A stretch of DNA of 9,868 bases from an uncultured Collinsella sp. (GCA_902465465.1 CABQNF010000024.1:1-9868); one strand, 5' to 3'; counted from the first letter of the stretch, positions 1 to 6,617 are shown. Notes: generated by a model not told the origin, from the sequence alone. A program made the numbers and translations.

Positions 1-525
1 CCGCTCCGTCACACGGCGGCAGCCAATGTCCAGCGAGCGCGTCCCTTCTAGCGCAAAGACGCCACGCTCCGGCGCATAGACGCCCGTCGCGAGCTCCGTG
101 GATCCGCCACCCGAATCGGCAACAATAATGCGCTCGCCGGCAAAGTCGTGCGCCACGCCAAAAAACGTCAGGCGTGCCTCGACCTCGCCCGGAATCACCT
201 GTGGCTCAAGCCCCAGATCGCGCAGGCCGTCCAGCAGCAGCGCGGCATTGGACGCATCGCGCGCGGCGCTCGTGCATGTGGTGCAGATGCACGCGGCCCC
301 AAAGGCACGCGCCTCGTCCACAAACATGCGGCATGCGGCGAGCACGCGCTCAACGGCCGCCTCGCAAAAGCGGCCCGTCGCGTCCACGCCCTCGCCCAAG
401 TCGGTGATCTCGGTATGCTTGGACGATTCCACGATCGCCCCGGCCTCGACCTGCGCTAACACCAGTCGCGACGACACTGTTCCCAGGTCGATCGCGGCTA
501 CCTTATAGCGTTTGCAATCTGCCAT
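1..525 (-). CDS. Ppx/GppA-family phosphatase (exopolyphosphatase / pppGpp phosphohydrolase), 3' end outside the window
   Basis: The reading frame begins at ATG 525 and stays open for 175 codons to base 1, so only the N-terminal part is present. The family hydrolyses polyphosphate or guanosine pentaphosphate in the cytoplasm using an ASKHA (actin-like ATPase) fold. The first phosphate-binding loop appears near residue 13 as DLGTVSSRL, where the family usually has D-[IL]-G-S-N-S-x-R-L. A T-S-A-x-R-D segment lies near residue 84, and the second loop DSGGGSTEL near residue 140 is an excellent match. The start is supported by GGAGGGG at 534-540, 8 bases upstream. The gene follows the divIC-like gene by 20 bases with no terminator between, so the two are probably cotranscribed. 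Whether it prefers polyphosphate or pppGpp cannot be told from this fragment. Confidence 0.9.
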   Translation of the reverse strand, partial: MADCKRYKVAAIDLGTVSSRLVLAQVEAGAIVESSKHTEITDLGEGVDATGRFCEAAVERVLAACRMFVDEARAFGAACICTTCTSAARDASNAALLLDGLRDLGLEPQVIPGEVEARLTFFGVAHDFAGERIIVADSGGGSTELATGVYAPERGVFALEGTRSLDIGCRRVTER

Positions 526-545
526 TGCAGGCTCCCCTCCGGGCG

Positions 546-1307
546 CTATTTGCCGTTGGACACGACCGTCTGGCCCTCGACACCGTTAAACCCAAACAGC
601 ATGTCGAGCGCCTGGATGTACCACGGCGCGTCCTTACCGACGTCTTCGATTTCCTTGGCAACTTCGCTGGCCTTCTTGGCGTTCGACGACTTCCTGCTCG
701 AAGACGAATCCGAATCGTCGTCCAGGCCCTGCACTTCAATTCTCTTCTCGCCGGGCATCACCAGGCCCAAGTCCTCGGATGCCGCGTCCTTGATACCCTC
801 CTCCGAGAGCAGCTTGTCGACGCTTTTCTGCAGCTCGTCGTTGTACTGCTGGCGAATCTCGACCTGCTTGGCCAAGATATCGCTCGAGCGTTTGGCAACG
901 TAGAGGTCGCGCATGGGAAAGTACAGGCTCACGAGCACCAGGGCGACGACAATACCGATAAACAGCCCTCGCTGAGGACCGTGGGTAAAGTCGTAAATTG
1001 CCTTGACCGCTGCGTTGTCGTTGGCGTAGTGCATAAAGTCCGAGCCGGAAAGACGGCTTGAGGGACGGCGCGGCTTGTCGGACGCCTGGGTCGAAGGGCG
1101 CGACGCATGCTTGGAACGCGATGGGCGCACCGGACTATCCGAGGAACTATTTGGCTGAGCATTGGGATGCGAAGTCGCCGGCGAGCTATACCTGGAGCGA
1201 TCAGCACCAGCATAACCAGACCCGCCAAGCTGTGCGGTACGCGCACGACGAGGCGACGGCTCACGCGAACCGGCGGAATAGTACCTGTTGTCGTAAATCT
1301 GATCCAT
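546..1307 (-). CDS. Septum formation initiator family protein (DivIC/FtsB-like)
   Basis: The 253-residue protein is predicted to be a single-pass membrane protein of the division septum. The N-terminal ~110 residues are rich in Ser, Arg and Pro and probably disordered. A hydrophobic segment follows at about 114-130, then a coiled-coil stretch at about 135-172. The DivIC/FtsB-type segment ending in LGLVMPGEKRI is at about 180-190, followed by an acidic Ser-rich linker (195-206) and a C-terminal helix. In this family the coiled coil pairs with FtsL and FtsQ/DivIB. I chose ATG 1307 because upstream in-frame starts would run through the eno terminator at 1399-1430; the ribosome-binding site (ACAAGG) is weak. 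Position between eno and ppx/gppA is the usual actinobacterial context. Family assignment is confident; the exact partner set is inferred. Confidence 0.85.
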   Translation of the reverse strand: MDQIYDNRYYSAGSREPSPRRARTAQLGGSGYAGADRSRYSSPATSHPNAQPNSSSDSPVRPSRSKHASRPSTQASDKPRRPSSRLSGSDFMHYANDNAAVKAIYDFTHGPQRGLFIGIVVALVLVSLYFPMRDLYVAKRSSDILAKQVEIRQQYNDELQKSVDKLLSEEGIKDAASEDLGLVMPGEKRIEVQGLDDDSDSSSSRKSSNAKKASEVAKEIEDVGKDAPWYIQALDMLFGFNGVEGQTVVSNGK

Positions 1308-1350
1308 GTGCGCCTTGTGCGGTTGAGGTTTGTTTGCGCTAAGTCCTTTA

Positions 1351-1359
1351 GTTATAGCA
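1351..1359 (-). promoter_or_regulatory. Possible extended -10 promoter for the divIC-like / ppx operon
   Basis: On the minus strand this reads TGCTATAAC, an extended -10 match. It lies between the eno terminator and the divIC-like start, about 45 bases before ATG 1307. No convincing -35 box is visible 16-18 bases upstream. The location fits a separate promoter after eno termination. Confidence 0.4.
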
Positions 1360-1398
1360 CGAGCGCCCGCGCCGCCTTCGCCAGCCTTTGCTCGACAT

Positions 1399-1430
1399 AA
1401 AAAAGGCGCTGAGCCGTATGGCCCAGCGCC
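1399..1430 (-). terminator. Intrinsic terminator of enolase
   Basis: On the minus strand an 11-bp stem GGCGCTGGGCC / GGCTCAGCGCC (one G-U pair) closes a 4-base loop and is followed at once by six T. It lies about 70 bases after the enolase stop codon and points in its direction. A second imperfect GC-rich inverted repeat without a T run sits between the stop codon and this hairpin (about 1457-1490). Confidence 0.88.
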
Positions 1431-1502
1431 CATAGTTCTTTGCGGCATCCAGCCAAGGCGGGGAGGAACCGAGTCAGCCTCCCCCTCGCCAAATTCGCCC
1501 GT

Positions 1503-2792
1503 TTAGCGAATGTTGTAGAACGCGGCCTTACCGGCGTAGCGCGCGCTGCCCTCGAGCTCGTCCTCGATGCGGATGAGCTGGTTGTACTTGGCAATACGGT
1601 CGCTGCGGCACGGGGCGCCCGACTTGATCTGGCCGGCGTTAACACCCACGACCAGGTCAGCGATGGTGGAGTCCTCGGTCTCGCCGGAACGGTGACTCAC
1701 GATGCAAGCGTAGCCGGCCTCCTTGGCAGTCTCGATAGCCTCGAGCGACTCGGTGAGCGTGCCAATCTGGTTGACCTTGACCAGGATCGCATTGGCGGCG
1801 CCCAGCTCGATGCCCTTCTTAAGGCGCTCGGTGTTGGTGACGAACAGGTCGTCGCCTACGAGCTGCACCTTGTTGCCAATGCGGCGGGTGAGCTCGACCC
1901 AGCCGTCCCAGTCCTCCTCTGCCATACCATCCTCGATGGAGATGATGGGATAGGTGTCGACAAGCTTCTCCCAGTAATCGACCATCTGAGCGCTCGTGTA
2001 CTCAACGCCCTCGCCCTTGAGCTCGTACATGCCGGTCTCGGCGTTGTAGAACTCGGTCGATGCCGGATCCATGGCGTACATGAAGTCGACGCCGGGCTTA
2101 AAGCCAGCCTTCTCGACAGCCTTGGTAATGTACTCGAACGGCTCGGCATTGGTCTTGAGATTGGGCGCGAAGCCGCCCTCGTCACCCACGCCACCGCCCA
2201 GGCCGGCCTCGTGCAACACGCCCTTGAGGGTGTGGTAGACCTCGGCGCACCAGCGCAGGCCCTCGGCAAAGCTCGGAGCACCCACGGGCATAATCATGAA
2301 CTCCTGGAAGTCGACGTTGTTGTCGGCATGCACGCCACCGTTGAGGATGTTCATCATAGGCGTGGGCAGCAGGTGGGCGTTAACGCCGCCCAGATACTGG
2401 TACAGCGACAGGCCCGCCGACTCTGCCGCGGCGCGGGCAACGGCCAACGATACGCCCAGAATGGCGTTGGCGCCGAGCTTGGTTTTGTTGGGCGTGCCGT
2501 CGGCGGCAATCAGTGCAGCGTCAACGGCACGCTGATCGAAGGCATCGAGGCCCATGACGGCATTGGCGCACTCGTTGTTGACATGCTCGACGGCCTGCGA
2601 AACGCCCTTGCCCAAGTAACGACCCTTGTCGCCGTCGCGCAACTCGCAAGCTTCGAAAGCGCCGGTCGAAGCGCCCGAAGGCACCATCGCGCGGCCGAAG
2701 CTGCCGTCCTCGAGCACGACCTCGACCTCGACGGTGGGGTTGCCGCGACTGTCGAGCACTTCGCGACCGTAGACGTCCAAAATATCGCTCAT
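1503..2792 (-). CDS. eno: Phosphopyruvate hydratase (enolase)
   Basis: Enolase converts 2-phosphoglycerate to phosphoenolpyruvate in glycolysis. The 429-residue length is normal for bacterial enolases and the whole chain is recognisable. The mobile-loop segment PSGASTG is at about 38-44 and H155 lies in NGGVHADN. The catalytic acid/base pair is visible as E205 in GDEGGF and K339 in LVKVNQ. The magnesium ligands are D242 (MDPAS), E287 (SIEDG) and D314 (GDDLF). The SHRSGETED signature is at 366-374 and K390 is in the IKSGAP motif. ATG 2792 has the purine-rich ribosome-binding site GAGGGAGA just upstream. The gene is monocistronic or nearly so, because an intrinsic terminator follows. Upstream, the divergent ATPase region separates it from mazG. 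Confidence 0.98.
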   Translation of the reverse strand: MSDILDVYGREVLDSRGNPTVEVEVVLEDGSFGRAMVPSGASTGAFEACELRDGDKGRYLGKGVSQAVEHVNNECANAVMGLDAFDQRAVDAALIAADGTPNKTKLGANAILGVSLAVARAAAESAGLSLYQYLGGVNAHLLPTPMMNILNGGVHADNNVDFQEFMIMPVGAPSFAEGLRWCAEVYHTLKGVLHEAGLGGGVGDEGGFAPNLKTNAEPFEYITKAVEKAGFKPGVDFMYAMDPASTEFYNAETGMYELKGEGVEYTSAQMVDYWEKLVDTYPIISIEDGMAEEDWDGWVELTRRIGNKVQLVGDDLFVTNTERLKKGIELGAANAILVKVNQIGTLTESLEAIETAKEAGYACIVSHRSGETEDSTIADLVVGVNAGQIKSGAPCRSDRIAKYNQLIRIEDELEGSARYAGKAAFYNIR

Positions 2793-2865
2793 GTTGTCTC
2801 CCTCTCACTTGGAAACGTAGTTGATGCAAGCGACTGGCCGACTGTGCACCATCGGTGCGCCTCCG

Positions 2866-2910
2866 TAAGTTAGCCATGTCGCACTTTTTGCATTATGCCC
2901 TAAGTTAGCC
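2866..2910 (-). promoter_or_regulatory. Probable enolase promoter with a pair of direct-repeat operator candidates
   Basis: On the minus strand a -10-like CATAAT lies at 2892-2897, which would start transcription near 2885, about 90 bases before the eno ATG. The -35 match is poor. The 10-mer GGCTAACTTA occurs twice in the same orientation: at 2901-2910 (in the -35/-10 spacer) and at 2866-2875 (about +10 to +19), 35 bases apart. This placement suits a repressor or activator pair. A small hairpin (GCACC/GGTGC, 2846-2858) lies in the leader. Promoter and operator roles are inferred. Confidence 0.4.
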
Positions 2911-3041
2911 GAGGGATACATATGAATTGGAGAAATCATTCTTTGGGGCGCTTGTTTTTTCACCGAGCATTCATCTCTAGAGGTCGCCCCCCCCCATTAA
3001 ATTCTTCTATCGGCATACCGTCTTTACCTGGCTTGCGAATG
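2911..3041. other. AT-richer intergenic stretch without a supported gene
   Basis: This stretch lies between the eno promoter and the repeat array. It is richer in A and T than its surroundings, contains a palindromic CTCTAGAG, and has an uninterrupted run of nine C at 2987-2995. A 69-codon open frame passes through here but has no ribosome-binding site, no recognisable content, and reads into the repeats. I see no gene. Confidence 0.5.
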
Positions 3042-3190
3042 AAAGTGTCAATATTGTGCTTTCACATCGTGCAAAGTTCTGGATATTGTGCTTTCACATC
3101 GTGCAAAGTTCTGGATATCGTGCAAATCTAAGGGTCTGAAGTTCTGGATATCGTGCATAATCAGGTTATAAAAGTTCTGGATATCGTGCA
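3042..3190 (+). repeat. Tandem direct-repeat array directly upstream of the ATPase gene
   Basis: The core AAAGTTCTGGATATCGTGCA recurs at 3073, 3105, 3138 and 3171, with a degenerate copy starting at 3042. Start-to-start distances are about 31, 32, 33 and 33 bases, close to three helical turns. The two 32-base units 3051-3082 and 3083-3114 are identical, whereas later units keep only the core and diverge in between. The octamer ATCGTGCA occurs five times (3066, 3098, 3117, 3150, 3183). The last copy ends just before the GAGG ribosome-binding site of the ATPase gene. An operator array for autoregulation is the simplest reading, but the function is unknown. Confidence 0.85.
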
Positions 3191-3200
3191 CGAGGTAGCC

Positions 3201-4568
3201 ATGCTTAAACGAAAAGCCTATGACAAACTACTAAAGTGGAAGCATGAAAGCGCTGGTAAAACAGCACTTCTTATTGAAGGAGCCCGCCGTGTCGGCAAGA
3301 GCACGCTTGCCCGCACGTTTGGAGAAACCGAATACAAGTCCTGCCTTGTCATTGATTTCTTTCAAGCACCTGCCGAAGTTAAGCAATATTTTGAGGACTA
3401 TCGCACTGACTTCGACTCGCTCTTCCTCTATCTCTCGGTTTTCTATAACGTCAAACTCTATGAACACGAGACGCTTATCGTCTTTGACGAGGTCCAGATG
3501 TACCCGCAAGCACGCGGACTCATCAAGTATCTCGTTGCAGACGGACGTTACGACTACATCGAAACTGGATCCCTGCTCAGCATCAAGCAGAACATTAAAG
3601 ATATCGTCATCCCATCCGAGGAAGAGTCTCTGGAACTTGAGCCCCTCGACTTTGAGGAGTTTCTTTGGGGCATGGACGAAAAGGGGCTGGCCGATCTCAT
3701 TCGCATGAGTTTTAACAAGATGAAGCCGCTCCCCGATGCCCTACATCGCAGAGCGCTCTCCCTTATGCGCGAATACATGCTTGTAGGCGGCATGCCTGAG
3801 CCGGTATCCATCTATGTTGAACAGCGCGCTTTTGCGCCCGTCGACGCTTCGAAGCGCCGAATCGTCCAGCTCTATCGCAACGATATCTCTCGTTTTGCAA
3901 CCGGTTACGAATTCAAAGTCGTCTCCGTACTCGATGGCATCCCGGGTCAGCTCTCTAGGCACGAAAAACGATTCAAGCTTTCCTCACTTGATAAAAACGC
4001 ACGCATGCGCACCTACGAAGAAGCTTTCTTTTGGCTGGCAGACGCGCGAATTGCCAATATCTGCTATGCCGCAAGCGAACCGAGCGTGGGCCTTTCACTC
4101 AGCATGGAGCAAACGGCCCTCAAGTGCTACATGGCAGACACCGGCCTGCTTGTAACGCTTGCCTTTTCTGACAACAACGATACCGATGAAGACGTTTACA
4201 GGGCCGTGCTTCGCGGCGACATCGGATTGAACGAAGGAATGCTTACCGAAAACTACGTTGCCCAATCTCTAAAGGCCAATGGACACAGGCTCTTCTTTTA
4301 TTTCCAAAGCGGAAAGAAGGAGGGGGAGGAGCGCATGGAAATCGACTTCCTCGTTACCCGACCCTATGTCAATGCCGCCGGAAAGCCGCGCATCAGCCCC
4401 ATCGAAGTTAAGTCGCCACGCAGATACGGAACCATCTCCCTCGACCGATTCCGCGCGCGCTTTAACAAGAAGATTGGGATGGCTTACGTGTTGCACCCTA
4501 AACAACTCGAGTGGGATGCCGAAGCGCAGCTGGCACATCTTCCGTTGTATATGGCTTTTTGCTTGTAG
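3201..4568 (+). CDS. AAA ATPase with DUF4143 domain (AAA_14 family)
   Basis: From ATG 3201 the protein has 455 residues. A P-loop ATPase domain comes first: Walker A GARRVGKST at 27-35, Walker B LIVFDE at 92-97, and a sensor-like ETGSLL at 121-126. A helical/winged-helix middle follows. The C-terminal DUF4143 half has a restriction-endonuclease-like pattern: E350, D382 in EIDFLV, and E402-x-K404 in IEVKS. Such ATPases are common and multicopy in gut bacteria and archaea; their role is not established. I chose ATG 3201 because GAGG at 3192-3195 sits 5 bases upstream and the protein then begins with the usual Lys/Arg-rich helix; an in-frame GTG at 3153 would add 16 residues encoded by the repeats. 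The gene runs opposite to its neighbours and has lower GC, suggesting transfer. No toxin or antitoxin partner is adjacent. Confidence 0.9.
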   Translation: MLKRKAYDKLLKWKHESAGKTALLIEGARRVGKSTLARTFGETEYKSCLVIDFFQAPAEVKQYFEDYRTDFDSLFLYLSVFYNVKLYEHETLIVFDEVQMYPQARGLIKYLVADGRYDYIETGSLLSIKQNIKDIVIPSEEESLELEPLDFEEFLWGMDEKGLADLIRMSFNKMKPLPDALHRRALSLMREYMLVGGMPEPVSIYVEQRAFAPVDASKRRIVQLYRNDISRFATGYEFKVVSVLDGIPGQLSRHEKRFKLSSLDKNARMRTYEEAFFWLADARIANICYAASEPSVGLSLSMEQTALKCYMADTGLLVTLAFSDNNDTDEDVYRAVLRGDIGLNEGMLTENYVAQSLKANGHRLFFYFQSGKKEGEERMEIDFLVTRPYVNAAGKPRISPIEVKSPRRYGTISLDRFRARFNKKIGMAYVLHPKQLEWDAEAQLAHLPLYMAFCL

Positions 4569-4609
4569 AGGCCTCTCTACGAATGGATGCCGTGAGAGAC
4601 GCAGGCCTC
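4568..4609. terminator. Imperfect inverted repeat between the convergent ATPase and mazG genes (weak terminator candidate)
   Basis: GAGGCC at 4568-4573 pairs with GGCCTC at 4604-4609, and the adjacent TCTC pairs with GAGA across an asymmetric interior loop. The two arms overlap the stop codons of both convergent genes. There is no T run on either side, so intrinsic termination is doubtful. Confidence 0.3.
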
Positions 4610-5468
4610 ACTCGCTTGCTTTTGCTTGGTCCCACAGGTCGTTAAGTTGAGCGGTTGAGCAGGCGGCGAGGTCATCGCCCGCCTCGTGCACGGCGGCCTC
4701 CATCGCGGCCCAGCGACGGCGAAACTTGGCCGTGCTCGCGCGCAGGGCGCTCTCGGCGTCAATCCCCTCTTTGCGCGCAACGTTGACTAGGGCAAAGAGC
4801 AGGTCGCCAAACTCCATTTCGCGCTCGGGCGAGCCGGGCTCCTCGGCCTCAAACTCGGCACGCTCCTCGGCGACCTCGTCCCACACGTCCTGGACCGTCT
4901 CCCACTCAAAGCCCACGGCAGCCGCCTTGCGCGACACCTTCTGCGCCTGCATCAGCGCCGGTAGATGCGTGGGCACGCCGTCGAGCAGGCCCTCGGGCGC
5001 AGCCTCGCCTGCCGCCACGGCCTTGTCCTTGGCGGCTTTCTCGGCAAGCTTAACCTCGTCCCAAATCTTGAGTACCTCGTCGGAACTGTCGGCATCTACA
5101 TCGCCAAACACGTGCGGATGACGGCGGATGAGCTTGGCGTCGATATCGTGCGCCACGTCGGCCAGCGTAAACTCGCCGGCGTCAGCAGCAATCTGCGCAT
5201 GCAGCACGACCTGCATGAGCACGTCACCCAGCTCCTCGCGCAGGTGAACCGCGTCGTCCGCCTCGATGCAGTCGAGCGCCTCGTAGGCCTCCTCGATCAT
5301 GTTCTTGCCAATGCTGCGGTGCGTCTGCTCGCGGTCCCACGGGCAGCCGTCGGGCTGACGCAAGCGCCAGACGGTCTGCACCAGATGCTGCAGCTCGGCC
5401 GACGCGTCGACCAGCGTGGACAGATTGCGCGAGCCCTCGGCATTTTGCTGAGCCATGTGCTGCGCCAT
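4608..5468 (-). CDS. mazG: Nucleoside triphosphate pyrophosphohydrolase MazG
   Basis: MazG hydrolyses nucleoside triphosphates to monophosphates plus pyrophosphate, cleaning non-canonical nucleotides and affecting (p)ppGpp. The 286-residue chain contains two MazG-type halves. The N-terminal one shows CPWD at 42-45, the metal-binding EEAYE at 59-63, EELGDVL at 78-84, and KLIRRHPHVFGD at about 112-123. The second has EVAEERAE at about 198-205 and EFGDLLF at 219-225, so both acidic clusters are intact. A 20-residue linker rich in Ala, Lys and Glu separates them. ATG 5468 follows a strong GGAGGAGG site by 7 bases, which favours it over the in-frame ATG four codons on. Only 2 bases separate it from the phosphodiesterase stop codon, so translation is probably coupled. 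Confidence 0.95.
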   Translation of the reverse strand: MAQHMAQQNAEGSRNLSTLVDASAELQHLVQTVWRLRQPDGCPWDREQTHRSIGKNMIEEAYEALDCIEADDAVHLREELGDVLMQVVLHAQIAADAGEFTLADVAHDIDAKLIRRHPHVFGDVDADSSDEVLKIWDEVKLAEKAAKDKAVAAGEAAPEGLLDGVPTHLPALMQAQKVSRKAAAVGFEWETVQDVWDEVAEERAEFEAEEPGSPEREMEFGDLLFALVNVARKEGIDAESALRASTAKFRRRWAAMEAAVHEAGDDLAACSTAQLNDLWDQAKASE

Positions 5469-5470
5469 GG

Positions 5471-6019
5471 CTATTCCTCCTCCAGGATCACGTGGCGGAA
5501 CGCGCCGCCCTCGTAGATGCCGTAGCTGTGCGAGCCGTCCTTGGGGATGCTCACGCTACCGGGGTTGAAGAGCCACAGGCCCGGGTGCGCGGCGCTTTCC
5601 TCGTTGACCTTGATGTGCGTATGACCGTAGACGAGCGCGGAGCCCTCGGGCAACGCGGGCGCGTGGTCGACGCTGTTGTGCATGCCGGCGCCAAAGACAT
5701 GGCCGTGCGTCAGGAACAGCTCGCGGCCGGTCTCGTCGAACAGCGTGGCGTAGTCGGCCATGACGGGGAAGTCGAGCACCATCTGGTCGACCTCGGCATC
5801 GCAGTTGCCGCGCACCGCGATGATGCGGTCGGCCAGGGCGTTGAGCAGCGGGATTACGCGCTTGGGGGCGTAATCGCGCGGCAAGTCGTTGCGCGGACCG
5901 TGGTAGAGCAGGTCGCCCAGCAGCACGATGCGGTCGGGCTGCTCGGATTCGATGTCGGCGACCAGGCGCTCGGCCCAGTATGCCGAGCCGTGGATGTCGG
6001 AGGCGATGAGGTATTTCAT
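5471..6019 (-). CDS. yfcE: YfcE/MJ0936-type metallophosphodiesterase
   Basis: The 182-residue protein is a calcineurin-like phosphoesterase of the YfcE type. All metal-site motifs are present: D8-x-H10 in SDIHG, GDLL with D36, GNCD at 71-74, H105 in LTHGH, and GHTH at 132-135. It ends with the typical NPGSVSIP segment at about 152-159. The family has two metal ions and hydrolyses phosphodiesters in vitro; the natural substrate is not settled. The start at ATG 6019 is backed by AAAGGA 7 bases upstream. It lies 60 bases after the larC-type gene and 2 bases before mazG, pointing to one operon. Its length is close to that of Escherichia coli YfcE. Physiological function remains inferred. Confidence 0.92.
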   Translation of the reverse strand: MKYLIASDIHGSAYWAERLVADIESEQPDRIVLLGDLLYHGPRNDLPRDYAPKRVIPLLNALADRIIAVRGNCDAEVDQMVLDFPVMADYATLFDETGRELFLTHGHVFGAGMHNSVDHAPALPEGSALVYGHTHIKVNEESAAHPGLWLFNPGSVSIPKDGSHSYGIYEGGAFRHVILEEE

Positions 6020-6079
6020 GGGGAGATCCTTTCGAATGGGGTTGATATGGCTGGGCGCAGGATGTCGCCACCAGCCGCG

Positions 6080-6565
6080 TTATTCAAATCGCAGTGCCAC
6101 GGCTTGCGCCGCCTGCATCACGCGCTGGAGCGGCACGTTGTGCTCACGGGCAAGGCGGGCGCAGTCCTCGTACTCGGGTGCCGCACGCTCACTGCCGTCG
6201 GGCAGGGTGGCCACCTTGACGGACACCTCGCCCCATGGCGTCGTTACGCGCTCAAAGCGGCGTGGCAGGCAAACGCGCTCCATAACCTGGCGACGGATAC
6301 CATTGGTCGTGGTTTCCAAAAAGATGATCGTCTGCAGACGCTCGATATCCTCGTGAGCACAGATTACCTGTAGCTGCCAGCTGGGGCGGCCTTTCTTGCA
6401 ATAGAGGGGCAGCCAATGCACCTCGCGCGCACCCGCCTCGCGCAGGCGGTCGGCAGCGTAGGCGAGCACCTCGGGCGACGCGTCGTCGATGTCGCATTCC
6501 AGCTTGACGATGGTTTCGGGTGCATCGGTCTCGCGGGACAGTGGGGATGTGCTATCGCATTGCAT
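6080..6565 (-). CDS. LarC family nickel-insertion protein, C-terminal (LarC2-like) domain only
   Basis: The 161-residue product matches the C-terminal half of LarC (formerly DUF111), the CTP-dependent enzyme that inserts nickel into the pincer cofactor of lactate racemase-type enzymes. Recognisable segments are ECDIDDASPEVL at 23-34, LPLYCKKGRPS at 52-62, the ETTTNGIRR strand at 84-92, and APEYEDC at 129-135. The N-terminal LarC1 portion is absent here and the upstream 340 bases do not encode it. I chose ATG 6565 because AAAGGA lies 10 bases upstream; the in-frame ATG at 6604 has no site and would add nonconserved residues. It heads the operon with yfcE and mazG. Whether it is active alone or pairs with a LarC1 encoded elsewhere is unknown. 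Confidence 0.82.
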   Translation of the reverse strand: MQCDSTSPLSRETDAPETIVKLECDIDDASPEVLAYAADRLREAGAREVHWLPLYCKKGRPSWQLQVICAHEDIERLQTIIFLETTTNGIRRQVMERVCLPRRFERVTTPWGEVSVKVATLPDGSERAAPEYEDCARLAREHNVPLQRVMQAAQAVALRFE

Positions 6566-6575
6566 ACGGTCCGGA

Positions 6576-6617
6576 TCCTTTCCGCGCGGGCTCGTTTTGT
6601 TCATCCAAACGCTAGCA
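6576..6617 (-). promoter_or_regulatory. Start-deciding ribosome-binding site and possible extended -10 of the larC-type operon
   Basis: AAAGGA (6576-6581, minus strand) precedes ATG 6565 by 10 bases. Further upstream TGCTAGCGT at 6609-6617 resembles an extended -10 of GC-rich genomes; no -35 is evident. If it is used, transcription would begin near 6602, inside the longer reading frame, which supports the shorter start. Confidence 0.35.

Noticed and set aside
1440..2873. A 477-codon open frame on the plus strand opposite enolase
   Set aside because: It is antisense to a full enolase with all catalytic residues, has no family features, and is what GC-rich codon use produces on the opposite strand.
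2922..3131. A 69-codon open frame between eno and the ATPase gene
   Set aside because: There is no ribosome-binding site or recognisable domain, and it crosses the C tract and the tandem repeats.
3042..3190. CRISPR array
   Set aside because: The repeat core is about 20 bases with only 11-13 bases between copies, two of those intervals are identical, and no cas gene is near.
3201..4607. Toxin-antitoxin module centred on the ATPase
   Set aside because: No small partner gene lies on either side; the flanking genes are eno and mazG, and this MazG is the full two-domain housekeeping form.
5492..6373. A 293-codon open frame on the plus strand opposite the phosphodiesterase and larC-type genes
   Set aside because: It spans two well-supported minus-strand genes and their spacer, and its translation is low-complexity Val/Ala/His-rich.
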